The translations under genes and the position numbers were made by a program. A model generated the notes under the pieces. That model was not told the DNA's origin, did no database searches, and saw nothing but the letters and a program-made list of their open reading frames with translations. This document shows, piece by piece, positions 1 through 13,001 of a stretch of DNA of 64,000 nucleotides. The DNA is from Axinella damicornis. Taxonomy: Eukaryota > Porifera > Demospongiae > Axinellida > Axinellidae. Position 1 is the first letter of the stretch. Every line of letters starts with the position of its first letter. The stretch is from positions 5,389,273 to 5,453,272 of the forward strand of contig OZ007505.1 of assembly GCA_963931865.1 (NCBI GenBank), given 5' to 3'.

Positions 1-13
1 CTAGCAGTCATCT

Positions 14-624
14 CGAAGCATGAAGTTCCAAATGCACCGTGTGTCCTGTTCTTGATAGTCTCGTGGGCCACGAAGAGGTGGAGCCAATGTTATGAATAGT
101 TATGAAAAGTAGGAAATAGCCGAAATACAGCGAAACGGAGCGACTTGACTTCAGTCAGGTACACATAGAGCAGTTTTTTGCTAATTGCTATTGTTTGACT
201 CCATTTGGATGGTTTATGAGGGTCTATGTGGCGAGATTTCAATTTTTTCCGAGTCACTGACAGACTGACAGACAAAACCGATTGCTTAACCCCGCTTCGC
301 GCATGCGCGCGCGGGGTAATTACCCCGCACACGCATGCGCGAAGCGGGGTTAAGCAATCGTCAGTCTGTAACTCGAAAAATATTGAAATCTCGCCACATA
401 GCTAGACCCTTATAAACCATCGAAAGGGAGTCAAACAATAGCAAATAGCAAAAAAAAACTGCACTATGTGTACCTGACTGAAGTTGAGGCGCTTCGTTTC
501 GCTGTATTTCGGCTATTTCCTACTTTTCATAACTATTCATAGCATTGGCTCCACCTCTTCGTGACCTCAGAGTCCCATCAAGAACAGGACACACAGTGCA
601 TTTGGAAATTTCATGCTACGAAAT
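14..624. repeat. ~610-bp imperfect palindrome (foldback element)
   Basis: The two halves are inverted copies of each other about a centre near position 318 (the taatta between two GC-rich cgcgggg arms). Matching landmarks: aagaggtggagccaat at 73-88 against attggctccacctctt at 543-559, and tgtgtcctgttcttgat at 42 against atcaagaacaggacaca at 578. A degenerate third piece of the same arm lies at 670-750, and a fragment of the centre (gattgcttaaccc) recurs at 60,360-60,460. No coding function is suggested; the open frames on both strands are shadows of the repeat. Confidence 0.85.
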
Positions 625-944
625 GACCGCTAGGAAACAGTGTTTTCTCACGATTTATGTACTTCACAGACATCGTGGCTATTGTTTCGGCTGTTTTTCC
701 AGCTATTTCCTATTATTCGTAACATTTGGCCCCACCTCTTCAGCTTCACAATATTATATACGGTAAGCGGTCACTCCCACACCTTGGATATGAACACAGT
801 ATACGTAATAGCGATGTGCATCGGCTGAGATGTCACGTCGATTGTAGCTGCACTGTATCCTGTAGACGTTCCGTGCGGGGTATGTCACCTCTAGTTTAAG
901 TGGTGATTGCATTATGAAATGTCATGCCTAAAGTGGTGAAAGGA

Positions 945-1315
945 TAGCCTCATTCCCAGTCCCACACCAAGCTTTTTGTCGCTTGCAGTACGGTAAAGCG
1001 GGGAGGGCCTATTTCTACACTTGAGTGACCTCAAGGGTAGAAAGACTGTAGAAAGGCCTAAATGAACATGGGCGTACTGGGTCTCAGACATATGTAGCTA
1101 GCGGGGGAAGACTGTCATACACACCGAGCTTGAATGTGTAGATGGTTGAGTAACACGCAAAACATAGCGTCCTTGTTCTGAAAACTGAATGCCATTTGTT
1201 GATTACGCCATTTGTTGATTACGCCGTTGATTACATGAGGAAATGTACCAGGCCCTCCCCGCTTTACCGTACTGCAAGTAACAAAAAGCTGGGCATGGGA
1301 CTGGGAACGAGGCTA
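945..1315. mobile_element. Full-length foldback MITE, TAGCCTCRTTCCCAG family
   Basis: Inverted termini begin TAGCCTCATTCCCAG and end CTGGGAACGAGGCTA, with a further inverted stretch around the cagtacggtaaagcgggga motif. The flanks GTGAAAGGA (left) and GTGAAAGCA (right) look like a target-site duplication of 8-9 bp. The interior resembles the elements at 39,539-39,896 and 58,823-58,980. It sits just downstream of receptor exon 7 and could have displaced the following exons. It has no coding capacity; hAT assignment rests on TSD length. Confidence 0.8.
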
Positions 1316-1355
1316 GTGAAAGCATGCATTCATACTGCATTATAGTTATAAGTAC

Positions 1356-4300
1356 CTTCAGCAGATTCAAGAAGACAAGCACCAGCAGAGTTCCTATCAG
1401 AGCACCGTTAATGGCTTCAGGTAGTGATTGCGTATAGAAAGCCACTCCCTGGCTAGCTGCTATACACTGAGTGGTTGGAAAGTTTATTGTTCCATACTCA
1501 AATGCCAGGTTGATAAGAGCAGGCACACACGGTAAGAGAATGCCAGTTATCACCATTGCAGTGTAGACATATTCAAAATGCCCCGCATTCTTAAAGGTTT
1601 GGTACTGGAAGGGGAACATCACCGCCCAGAAGAGAAGGACCATAAAGAAGAGTGCCACTAGACTAAGTTGGAAAGAAAGGTAGCTTAGAAGAATACCTAC
1701 ATGGAACAAAGATATGATAACATACAATCATAACCACATCAGAATTGATCAAAGAAGCAAGTAGAGTGCCATAGTCACCCGAACAAGCACCCATAGGCAG
1801 TGAAACTTTCATGTTAAACTTTAGCCCAGCATTACAGTATCCCATGTTCAAGCTGCATGCGCACTTGTTTCCACACACACAGAGGCCATTAGTCTTTATA
1901 CCAGATGACTAATTTGGCAAGAAACATTTCACCAGAAACATTTCTCTCTGATTATGATTGTGGAGTCTATATATAAGTGGCTGGATATACCAGTAGCTTC
2001 GCTTGCTTCACCTGCTCATTCGCCTATATATGTGAGCAGTCTGGCATCAGGCAGCTCTCTGTGCTGAGGTCTCACCTCTGTTTCCATTAGTACACAACAG
2101 ACTTAAACCTTCAGTAAGTATGCTTTAGAGGTCATGTCTGTGTGAGTTGCTCGCCGATTGGTATGTTTCAGCTGCTGCTCAAGCACTCCCCGATTGTGTA
2201 CACTTGCGCTGCATGGTGCTCCCCGATGGTGTCCTCTTCAGCCTACTGCAATCTGATTGGCGCCTCCTAAACGTTGTGCAGCAATAGTCGACAGATGTTA
2301 CCAGGCCCTTTTTGTATGGGGCATGGAGTCTTATATGTGGTAATCCTGGATTACAATTGAAATAAGCTCTTTATAGCTCCCATTGTATGTTAGTTAGGAA
2401 CATGGGGCATACTGTAGCAGAAGGATGGATCCCATGCCTAAGAAATAAAGTCTGAAGGAAATCGATCAAATTAGCAAAGACAATGCAGTAAGCATGCATT
2501 GAAGCATTATCGGCACAATACGATTGCCAAACATGGCATGGGCATGTAATTAGGAGATTAGGATCAACTACCATCAGTCGGACCTATAAAGTATCTGTAA
2601 TGGCAATTCATAACTAGTACTACATTACCTGACAGATTGCAATAGGGAGATGCATTGAGGATATTTTCTATTAAATCCACTGAAGTGCAGAACCAAGCCT
2701 GATTGTTTAGTCCAAGTATCCACAACAATTCTGCATGAAGGAACACACAAAACATCAGACTGATACTCAGGGCAAGCTGTCAGTAGGACAGTCAATGTAT
2801 CATGGAATTCTTACCAACGAGAATGATATCAATAGAGAAGAAGATCCAAAATATTGAAGGGAATGTTAACCTACAGAGGAAGAAAATACATCAATTATCT
2901 CAATAATTATGCTGTGTGTGTAACTCTAGCAAATAACAGCAATCCCAAACTCTTACCATGCACACATGCAGGCAAGAACAGATTCATTAGGCTACCCATG
3001 CTTGAGTTCTATATATAGGTAACTGGCCCTGACAGTTGAAAACATAGTACATCAAAGGATCGCCCACGCACTGTGGTGGAAGCACTATACTATATTGCAA
3101 TAGATGGCATCATGGCAAGTACCCTGGTGCTTGTAGCAGACTTACATTCGCTTCCACTGAAGAGCTGCGATGACTAGAAATGCAATTCCAAGCAATAGGG
3201 AAATGCTTGTTGTTATGTTCACTAATGTTTCCAAAGCAACTGAAGACCAGTTGGGCTCCCAGATGCCACACTGAGGTCTGCAGGAGTCCAGCTCTCTATG
3301 CAGATAGAACCCATCACTGCATTCCCTGGTGTAGTTTGAGCCTGTATAACTGCAGTTTCCAGGAGTGGACGGTGCAGCTAGACCACTCTCATTCAGTTGT
3401 GAACTCCCACTTGATTCTAGACAAAGTGGAAGAATCATCAACAATGATTAACAGCAATGTGGGCTACAGTCTGAGCTAGTATACATTAGTGCAGTGAAAT
3501 GGTGTAATTTAATTGGTTGAGGTAACGTAAAGGCACAAGTCCTTGGCTAGACTAACAAAGCTAGCTCTTCGCTTTCTCAAGCACATACAGTATAAGCGCG
3601 CAGACGGCCGCGGGATATAATTATGACCCATAATTTCCCGTAAAGACTGTAACCTGATTGGTTAAAATAACCTAAGTATAGCATAAGCATAGTCTAGATA
3701 CTTCAACCACATTTGGACCTATGTGATAGGCCCTTACCATAATTATAGCACCCCAGCTAGTAATTGCATCATACATTTTTGCTGTACAAATCCAGTTTTT
3801 CTAACTGCTTTCATTTCACCTGTGAACCACTATCACATATGTATGGAAGGTTGGCAAGGTACCAATCACCACACCAATGCAAGTTTTACCCATGTCTTCG
3901 GTGTACATCGAACAGTTTGGAGTAGTGCCTGTTAAATTCACAGTGTAGGCTTCTTCTCGGGGTTCCTGAGGGGAGCCAAATAATGTACATGTAGTTCCAT
4001 CAAATGTTGATTGGTAGCGGTCATCCTTGCTTATGGCAGTGATCTGGGACATCATTGCAATTACTGCATGCATGTGGTCATTACTCAGTCTGTAGTTTAA
4101 TGACAGCACAGCTCTAGCTACCAGTCATACACATCGGAGGTAGCTTGCAATCTACTTAAACCCTACAACACATAGGCGTCACTGGTTGGCAAAAGGTTCA
4201 AGACATGGCCCTCTTCTGTGAATGTGCAGAGAAAATAGCATGACCGATTTGTTTAGCATTTTCTTTTAGTTGCTCTGGTCACTCTCTGCGCTAGTACTTG

Positions 4301-7300
4301 CTCAAAGAGTGCAGCAGTAGTGAGCCACTTCTATGATGGAATTGGGCAAATGTATGAAGCAAGTTGGACTCATCTGTACAATGGAGGTCATCACACAAGT
4401 CCTCATTCACTGTACAATCAGACTGTGCATTGGTTAATATTGCAATGTGGTGTCACAATGCAGCGTTTAATACTTCCGTCTTTCACTTGATACATCAGCA
4501 TCATGTACAGTAGGCTAGAAGCCTCATGTCAAGTAGGCTAGAAGCCCCATGTATACTGTTGACTAGAAGCACTTTTGAAGCAATGGGGAGTGGTGTACGA
4601 TTTTCTGAGTACAGCTGTTGCTATTATCTATCATACAGGATACAGCTAACTCCAGAACCAAACAACAGAGCAACATCAAACTTGGAACGCACAGTCAGAT
4701 GGATCCACACTAAGGGTCACACCCACTTTTAGAAATGTACACCTTCAGCATGCACTATAGTGCATCTGAACATATGCATGACAGGAGAACAAGACTAGGC
4801 TCCAAACTCTATTAAGGTTACGGGTTACCGTTTGCAATTGCGCATGCGCGGCGCGCGCTTGCGGTTTACAGTCAACAGTGAAATGTGTGCGCGACTTTGG
4901 CGTCAGTTTTTGTCTCAGCACCGAAGTGCCGAGACACAGTGCTGGATGCGTAGGTACGTACGTACGTACTTCGTTTTTCGCAATGCGCCCGCACAAGTGC
5001 TGCATGTCTACACTCTTAATAGGGTGTCAAACGTATTTATAGCCTGCAAGTAAATCTTCAAACGTGATTATGGGTTTGCATGGCTGCTCATGAATCCTCT
5101 TATCAAGACTGCTGCTACATAGCTATAGTACTTAATTCAGGACAATGAATACTCACTCATCCAGTGTGCTGCACTCAGCCATCCCTAGTGCATACTAACT
5201 CACTCAGCTCTAGCTAGCTAGCTAGCTCTAGCTAGCTAGCTAGCTCTAGCTAGCTAGCTCTAGCTAGCTAGCTCTAGCTAGCTAGCTATATAGATAAGTG
5301 CTGAAAGAATTGGCCAAGGTGTTGACTAAACATCAAGCCCAGACACGACCATACTGCTTTCAACCTTTGGGTGAACCTTCCTGACCCACCCCTTGCTCAC
5401 ACAGAACCTCCAAGGATATTGACGCTCACTTAAGCTGAAAGTCTCATAGCTAACAGGTTTTGCAGTCATAATAAAGGGTTAAGCAGCTGCCATGTCCTCT
5501 GCATGATTCTAGCTGATACCAAGTCGTGCCGAGACACATCAAGTCTTTTAAAGACTCACTTGTTATCGCTGAACTTACATCTAACCGTATATCAGACTGG
5601 ATTTCAATTCTACGAAGAAAGGGGCAGGGCGGCTCGAAATGTTTTACCGAGATAAACATCCTGTTCGTAAGATACTGTGCGTTCTACATGCCTGATCTGG
5701 CGAAAAGCGAATGGCTTTGTGGTATGAACGACCATCACTCGTTTTTCCAACAGCAGCGAAGCGAAGTCGCTCCAAGCCGCCCTCCAGTCGGTTGAAAACT
5801 TCCCATGGGTGCTGCCAAGCTGGCCTGTTAGCCCTTTCTGATTGCAAAATCTGACGCCAAAAATCGCCAACTCGACCTTGAACTTTGATGCCACTGCCCG
5901 TGTTGGCATGTTGTACTCAGGCGCTAAGATCATACCAGCTAGAAGGTACTCGTATTGCTGTTATACCTTGTTTTTGTTGCGTGTCTCTAGCTAGTTCCTG
6001 CACGGAGGGACAAAGGTAACTTGTACGTTATGTATATTTAATGAGCACACGGTATCCCGTAACCTTAAGCACTGGAATCTATGTGCACAAAGAAAAGCTC
6101 CATATGCAAAATGGCTACACACTGCAACTAGTACAAACTGTGGAGAGTCTGTACACATACCGGCAATGGTGATCTGAGAAGGGAGTAGGTAAGAATGGGT
6201 GGTAGTAGCATCAAACCCCAGACTGCCACAACTGCAAACAGACATACAACATAGTAGGCCACCATCCAAGTAGTTAGCCCGTCTCTTTGGCTTGTGGGTG
6301 AGGGTAAGTGACTGTCCACAGCCCTTCCATGTACCACAGCTGACTGGCTTAACTGGGTCTCCAGTTGTTCCCCTTCATGGTCAGGCAAACTGTGTATACA
6401 TAGACACATTCATTCTTTAGAGGAGATCTGTCAGTACCACTTCCTACTTGGGCATGTTTTACCAGCTTATCCCCAAATAAGATGTACACCAGCTTATCCT
6501 CAAATAAGATGTACAAAACATCAAACCAAGGCTGCACATGATTAGATTACACAGTCTAGAAATTGCCAAACAGCAGAGCTGAGCGATATTGATTATTAAT
6601 GAGCCCGATCAATACCTAAGGATGATACCTAACAGTCACGATGATAATACTTCGCTATCTCGCTATCTGCAACCAATTAACCACATGTATGTAGCCACTT
6701 AGAACTTCCCAATTGTGCCCATCAGGCAATATGAATTGAGAAGGTCAATTGTCAGTGGTACAGAGGGTACCAGTGAACATACATGTAATTCAGTTCAAGC
6801 TGTGGATTCATGTGACAACAAACCCTCTATATAGTGTCCGTGTACAGCGTTTTATAATGATCAGTATAATACAACCCAGTTGGGAATGCTATTCCCTACC
6901 CTGGCTCTGCATCAAATGCTATAAATCCCTCTTATCGAGCATCTCTTGGAGCCTGTGTGCTGTGGTTTTGCTGTATACTGGATGTTCGCAACTCTTAATA
7001 TTGCATTTGGTGCTAGCCTTGATTGGCTTTGGTATCCCATTGTGAAGATTTGGGTTCGATATATTTCTTCGATAGGGGGGTTGGCAGCAATATGCAGGCC
7101 ACAGTGGCGGATCCAGGGTTCGGTCGAACCCCCCTTCTTACAGTTGAATTAATAAAGAACTTACCTTACTTACCTTTGGGTTCGATATATTTCTCCCAAG
7201 CTGTTTTGCACATAGTGTACTAATGCATTCAGTGTGCACCCTTCCCTCTGTGTTTCTTTCACTGCTATACATGTAGGATGTATGTACCTTGGATCACTCT

Positions 7301-9228
7301 TCTTGCAAAGCAGTGAGCAGGAGGTGCACTGGCCAGGTTGAACTGTAGACACTGTTAGCTGAACCTGAATAATATCTGCTGACTTGCACTTTATACTTTC
7401 ATCTCAAAGTGTGAAGTGCTCTGTACCATCTGCTGACTCAGGAACAGACTCTATGTAGAGTTCTCTGTCATGCAGTAGCTATGTTAATGCTGGTGACTAT
7501 TCATTTTCTCATTCCCGCATGCATTAAATTATGCGGACTGTTTATACCATTTGCATTGCTGGAACACGGAAACTGATGTAAACCCTAACTATAGCATTCA
7601 TACTTCTTGAACAAAATACTTTCAATAGCTGTCCAGGAGTTGGTTAATACAAATGGCACCAATTTTTGTGAAGATGGTGCTCACATTTTCACTCAAATCC
7701 AGTTGTCAGGTCATATCTCTCGTTCTGAGTAAGCTACAAACTCTGCACATGCATTGGTGCGTAGAGCTGCTGTAGCTGAGCTTGCATACCAAACATTATT
7801 AAAATCACTACACCACATCTGAAGTTATAACCTTTTTGTGCGGTCACTTCAGTACTTCAGATTTAGCTATACCGCATACTTCCGGAAATGTTCCGCGTTA
7901 CGCATACGTGCTGTCACATGTAAATAATTTGTACAGGCATGAATGGATTTCCGGTACGGTGGCGATTGGACTGTTAACCACCACCGCCAAGTTAGTCATG
8001 TAGTACTGTACTTTTAGCAAGACTTGCAATTTTGAAGTGAAATCTGTTAAACCGCAAATCCGTTTAATAACCGGAAGTCGTCTGCTTCCAAATCACGCAG
8101 CTGCTCTACAGTCGATTTCCGTTGCGTTTTTGCCCGTTTCACGTTGGCAGAAGGGACTACAAGCTGCGAGCCAGGTTGACGTTCGGCCTATGACGAAGAC
8201 CTCCGATGGCGCGGCGTGGTGTATACCAGCATTTCGAGAAAATAGCTGCCAATAGCCCGAAGTTGTAGCTAGCTAGCTAGCTACACGTTGTGCGTGCGGA
8301 GCGTGGTTGGTGGCTCCATGGATACAGGAGGCTCCGTCTCCTCCCCGGCCCTCTCTGGTAATTCCACAGTGTAGTTGTCAGACTAGCACAGTGCCACAGT
8401 CGTAGGTCCAAAGTTACCGCAAAAATAGCGCTTCTGGCTACCGTGAAATGTTATTCATAGCGAGTTTTAGGCGGGAAACCGCAGCGCCTAGGCCACATCA
8501 AAGTAAAACGCTTTTCACTCGTCGCTCAACGCTCTGCGCTCAGTTGTTGCAAGGTTTAGTAAAAGTACAGTAGCACAAAGCGTGTGAACTGATCCACGAA
8601 GCACTTGATCAATCACACTATTGTTCATGCAACTACCTGTTAACCACCACTGCCTTTGATGTCTCATGTAGTACAAGGTGTGAACTCATTAGCTTGAATC
8701 TATGAAGCCCTACCACAGCCTCGATTGCTCAAAGGTTTGTTGGGGTGTCAAAAACAACTTGGTAACTTGACCAGACCCTCCCCTCTGTGTGGGTCTGGCT
8801 AGCCTCGTTCCCAGGCCTTCCACACCTCATACTGGAAGCGATCAAAAGCTGGTGTGGAAGGCCTGGGAACGAGGCTAGGTCTGGCCCCAGGAGACTACCC
8901 CAATGTTTGCCCACAGATAATCATGATGGTTTGCCGAGGTGTCTGGTGATTGCAAGTGGACCAGACCCTCCCTTCCAAGTGGGTCTGGCCATAAATAGCT
9001 CATCAGTTCTATATTACATTGAATGACTAGATGGAGTTTACAAGCCTCTTGGATGGCACCCCAATTTAGTTATGACTAAAAAAAGAATGACTTAGCTCAC
9101 TTTGTAGCTTTGAGCTCTGGAGGCAGCGTTTGCTGAATGGTCGCTTCACTGGACGTCTTGCGGTTGGGAGGCAGATCACCAATGCATTCTCCGTTCTCTA
9201 ACTGCTTCTCCGTTAGTTGGATCTCCAT
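1356..9228 (-). CDS. Orphan 7TM receptor with extra N-terminal membrane segment, copy A (3' end missing)
   Basis: Seven exons on the minus strand: 9101-9228, 6161-6389, 3863-4043, 3146-3416, 2815-2870, 2629-2730, 1356-1696. All have GT/AG borders and every junction phase agrees (2,0,1,2,1,1), giving 436 continuous codons. Exon 1 starts MEIQLTEKQLE (hydrophilic). Exon 2 has a hydrophobic segment (WMVAYYVVCLFAVVAVW). Exons 3-4 give a Cys-rich, N-glycosylation-rich ectodomain ending CRPQCGIW, then TM1. Exon 5 is TM2. Exon 6 is a loop with paired Cys. Exon 7 carries TM3 (with LLFWAVMFPF), TM4, a loop and TM5. TM6/TM7 are not found; a MITE lies at 945-1315 and the window ends. It resembles Frizzled-like receptors without a CRD described from sponges and amoebae, but this is from memory; ligand unknown. 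It was duplicated to give copy B. The large introns 1 and 2 hold only repeats. Confidence 0.7.
4806..5022. repeat. Possible short inverted-terminal element in receptor intron 2
   Basis: An 8-bp inverted pair (CTATTAAG near 4809, CTTAATAG near 5014) encloses a GC-rich block with gcatgcgcggcgcgcgc. The surrounding 4,110-6,160 shows no other recognisable coding exon. Weak evidence for a mobile element. Confidence 0.3.
5213..5290. repeat. CTAG/GCTAGCTA microsatellite
   Basis: About 78 bp of gctagctagctc-type tandem repeat, self-complementary, so it can form a hairpin. Shorter gctagctagc clusters recur at 8,265-8,283, 44,088-44,108 and 55,765-55,785. Confidence 0.9.
7106..7159 (+). mobile_element. 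Solo end of a CAGTGGCGGATCC (hAT-like) element
   Basis: The stretch cagtggcggatccagg followed by gttcggtcgaacccccctt and a tail ending aataaagaac matches, in reverse complement, the right end of the element ending at 57,518. A short stretch next to the terminus is deleted. No opposite end is visible, so it is a truncated copy within receptor copy A intron 1. Confidence 0.6.
8800..8877. mobile_element. Foldback MITE with 8-bp TSD
   Basis: TAGCCTCGTTCCCAGGCC..GGCCTGGGAACGAGGCTA hairpin flanked on both sides by GGTCTGGC, a perfect 8-bp target duplication. The target itself lies in a ccagaccc..gggtctgg hairpin (8,771-8,799) of the kind that forms the minisatellite unit at 60.5-62.1 kb; a second such hairpin is at 8,961-8,990. 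Confidence 0.85.
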
Positions 9229-11250
9229 CGCTAGAGTACGTCGCAGTTTTCAATTCACATTAATTTTGCGAGTACGAGTGCAGTCGTACCACGTAATTAT
9301 CCTTGGTCGTACGTACGCAGCAGCGCTGCAGCGTGCAGACTTCCGGAAATTTACATGCAATTACGTCGTAGCCCTCATGGCTTGACCGCCTTGTTCTCAG
9401 GCTGACCTCTGCGCAGCAACAGAACCCTGCACCAGGCAACAGCACCCTGCACCAGGCAACAGCACCAGGAAACAGCATCAGGAAACAGCACCATGCAGGA
9501 AACATCATAAGGACGTTGACACTAAAGCACTTGCAGTCATATGGTGATATGGCTGACACATAGGAACCACATGGATTCACTTTGAAGTGTGAAAACAGCT
9601 TGGACAAGTCTGGACTTGGCTGTAGAAAGCCCTCGGTGGGTTGGCCATTTCTGTCTGTTTTGGCATAGCTACATGGCTTAGTATCCAGCATGCAATCAGG
9701 CTCACCTGGCATACTTGCCAACCGTCCCGGAATTTCCGGGACTGTCCCGGAAACTGACCTTTTGTCCTGCTGTCCCGGAAATTGTACACGTAGCCTAGGC
9801 GTTTACTACGTACAAATAAGTCTGTCTGACAAACTACTACCTGCAGATGATCATGAGTGCCAGTACCAGTGGGTCAGAACGGTTGGAACTGGTGTCCAAG
9901 AAGGCCATGCAAGTGGCATCCCGATTGGAAGCGCTATAATGTGTCCTCAAGCAGAAAGGGAGCCTCTTCGTCTGTTGTACATGTAAATGCTGCTGTGCAG
10001 TGGATCAAAATTGCAAAATCCTGCAAAATAAGTGCATATACAAATCTCAGGGTTGGGAAGTATGACCTGGGGCAAGTGGAAACGTTGGAAACAGAAACAC
10101 GGAAAAACCTTTCAGACTGCATGGACCCCAAACATATAATAGTGCATTCACTTGCTTTCGTGCCTTTCCTTGAGGTCAAAGGTCAGTTGCATATTTAATA
10201 AGCTTGAGAGATTAGAGCATATATTTGCTGCAGAAACCAGCCTTTTGCTGAAGTATAGAAACAAATAATATTCCTCTATCATCCACAACAATGGCTGAAG
10301 CTCATTGTTGAAGCTCATTAACTTGCACGTGACCTTTGACCTCTATCGCCTCGAGGAAAGAGGTGATAGATGCAAGCAACTTTGGTGAATGTTTAGCTTC
10401 TGAGCTTCTGCCCTACACTGAATAAGGCATTTTACGTAATATTTTGGGTGAGTCCAGTCCACCAGTCCAGTTAATAAAGATGACCACAGATAAAATTTTT
10501 TCTGCGTTTCCGTTTTCCTTGTAGGGCCTCCATTTCCAGTGCATGTTCATCGCCTCTCTTTGTTTTTCAGGGACGGCAGGTTGGCTAGTATTACAATCTC
10601 ATTCTTAGGCTGTTAACTTATATTAATTTTATTCCTGCCGTCTCTGAAAAATGGTTTCTGCTGGTGACTACAGTGGTTCCAATACATTTTGAGATGTGAG
10701 CACACTTAGAGACGGAGGTACTATGTTTCACTGAAGCATGTTTTGTCAGCTTTATCTCCTAAAAGTAACTGCATGGTATGATGTGTACTACAACTAAGAA
10801 GCTAAGCCACTCAGTAGCTAGTGACATCCCAGCCTTCCAATGACAATATATATAATAAAGTATAGGGTGCTGTATATAGGCAGAGAGCTGTATCACAACT
10901 AGGATTCTGACTACATGTCCCATACACGTGCACTGCAGAATGTCATTTACATCCAGACAAGCGAAGCAGCCAGAAGGCACAACTGTATAGTAGCCTGTAG
11001 GGCCTGGGAACCAGGCCAAGCTATATAGATGATCTACAATCGGCACTTTCTCTTATAGGGAGTGCACGATAGTATAATCCCTTCATAATTGTATAGTAAT
11101 GTTTATGGCAGGTATACAATACAGTACACTAATAACTACTAGCTAATGAGTCTTGTCCAGTGAGTACAGAATGATGATACAATCATGATCGCTTCCATAA
11201 GATTTGCTGACGCAGGCAGTTGCTGTGAAACATTGCATAAATATGCTTAC
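9229..11250. other. Intergenic DNA between the two receptor copies
   Basis: No supportable gene. It contains short direct repeats (ccaggcaacagcacc at 9,430-9,490), a cluster of tcccggaa motifs at 9,720-9,780, and a foldback at about 10,566-10,648 with 15-bp arms around gacggcagg/cctgccgtc. Open frames on both strands show no family resemblance. Confidence 0.6.
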
Positions 11251-11728
11251 AAGTCGTTTTGAGTTGTTTGATATTAACACCCAAAACAGGATGATTATCG
11301 GAAGCAAAGAGCTCAGAACAGCGACTGTGGTATACAATGCTTGAATAGTGTATAGTGCATTAGTCACTTCTTCATCACTACAGTTCATCTGCCTGCCTGC
11401 ACTCTCACATTGAAAGTAGAATCTGTTGTGATGTATTACGTGTCGCTGATGTGTAAGCAATTGCGGCTGAGTTAGTACAACCAATTACAAGTTCATACAA
11501 CATAAAAAAGGGGATCCCCCTCTGCTTTGTGGTCAAATGCATTGTCCAATTACTCTTCTTATTCTTCTTTGTGGAACGCTGTGTGAGGAGACATGTAAAA
11601 CAGGAAAGAACGTTTCTTTTCTAAAAGATTTCCTGTGTAATGTTCGTGCAGCAGTTAAACTAGAGACTCTCTCACTTATTGCCCTATCTTACATAACCAA
11701 GTGCTATAGTTATTGCACGAGTGCAAGG

Positions 11729-11840
11729 GCTAGCCTCGTTCTCAGGCCTCCGCCCAGATTTTATGTCGCAGCCGTGGAGAAAGCTGCAATATTGGCATCG
11801 AGCCCAAGGGATTGGCAATGAGCCCAAGGGCTGCAGGCCC
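11729..11840. mobile_element. Degenerate TAGCCTCGTTC foldback insertion
   Basis: Begins tagcctcgttctcaggcc and contains repeats of gagcccaaggg. No clean opposite terminus. It lies where the missing TM6 exon of receptor copy B might be expected, so it may have displaced it (inference). Confidence 0.45.
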
Positions 11841-12127
11841 AAGGATGAGTGCCAATCAGATCGAGCCCGTACACTCATGGAACTACTTTGATGCATAATG
11901 ACGGTACCAGTGCCAGGGTATCATATACAATATTGAGCACTTAGTACTACTCACGTAACCCTCAACGAATCAGACGCCTCAGAATCGATCACATGACTGA
12001 GCATTAAATCGCTTATTGCACACTTTAATGTGCATTATCTAGATAATGCACATGCACTTTTCAAAGATCAACGGCTGTTTCGGGTCAGTGAGTTGCACTA
12101 AGTAGCTTTTAGACACCAGTTTGCAGT

Positions 12128-12260
12128 GCATTACGGTTTTAGTGCACTCGGGCAATCTAGTTAACGGTCTCGGGCGGATAATGCACTCGCCTTTGGCTCG
12201 TGCATTATCTCGCCCTCGACCGTTAACTAGATTGCCCTCGTGCACTAAAACCCGTAATGC
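12128..12260. repeat. 133-bp palindrome / foldback element
   Basis: Arms start gcattacggttttagtgcac and return as gtgcactaaaacccgtaatgc, with inner arms gggcaatctagttaacgg/ccgttaactagattgccc and ggataatgcac/gtgcattatc. A smaller hairpin of related sequence (gtgcattatctagataatgcac) lies just upstream at 12,030-12,052. Confidence 0.9.
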
Positions 12261-12920
12261 ACGGCAAAGTGGTATCTAAATGTTACTTAATGTTATTATG
12301 TACTCTCAGCCATTATGAAGGTCATGGCATATAATGTTCTGAGTGGGGGTTGGCAGCAATATGCAGGCCAACATTGAGTTGATCTGGTTCCAGTCAACTC
12401 ACAGATGCAGGGTACAATAAATATTCTCTCATGACCACCAGACCCAGAAGTGGTGATTGCATTACTGCCATCTTAAGCATGCATTTATCTACACCATTCC
12501 ATTACGAAATATTTAGTCCCCATTGGTACCTTTAGCATATCCAAGAAGACAAGCACCAGCAGAGTTCCTATCACAGCACTGCTAATGGCTTCAGGTAGTG
12601 ATTGTGTATAGAAAGCCACTCCCTGGCTAGCTGCTATACACCAAGTGGTTGGAAAGTTTATTGTTCCATATCGAATGCCAGGTTGATAACAGCAGGCACA
12701 CACGGTAGGAGAATGGCAGTTATCACCATTGCAGTGTAGACATACCCCACATTCTTAAAGGTTTGGTACCGGAACGGGAACATCACCGCCCAGAAGAGAA
12801 GGACCATAAAGAAGAGTGCCAATAGAATTAGCTGAGTAGAAAGGTAGCTTAGAAGAATACCTACATAAAGGAATGACACACAACCATATCAGGAATTGAT
12901 CAAAGAGTGAAACTCACATG

Positions 12921-12959
12921 TTAAGAGAGGGGGAGGGGGGGGAGGGGGGGGGGGGGGGG

Positions 12960-12999
<40 letters not shown>
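12921..12999 (+). repeat. ~75-nt G-rich run in receptor copy B intron
   Basis: Nearly uninterrupted G with a few A. Similar runs occur at 14,499-14,528, 25,511-25,538, 47,881-47,918, 52,805-52,860, 54,519-54,539 and 56,931-56,943; C runs at 24,449-24,470, 29,320-29,338 and 56,641-56,670. Exact length is unreliable in any assembly. Confidence 0.9.

Positions 13000-13001
<2 letters not shown>

Noticed and set aside
9101..9228. The exon MEIQLTEKQLE..ELKATK as the last exon of an upstream gene ending in TGA
   Set aside because: The bases at the apparent stop form a GTGAGC donor in both copies, and using it gives phase 2, matching receptor exon 2 exactly.
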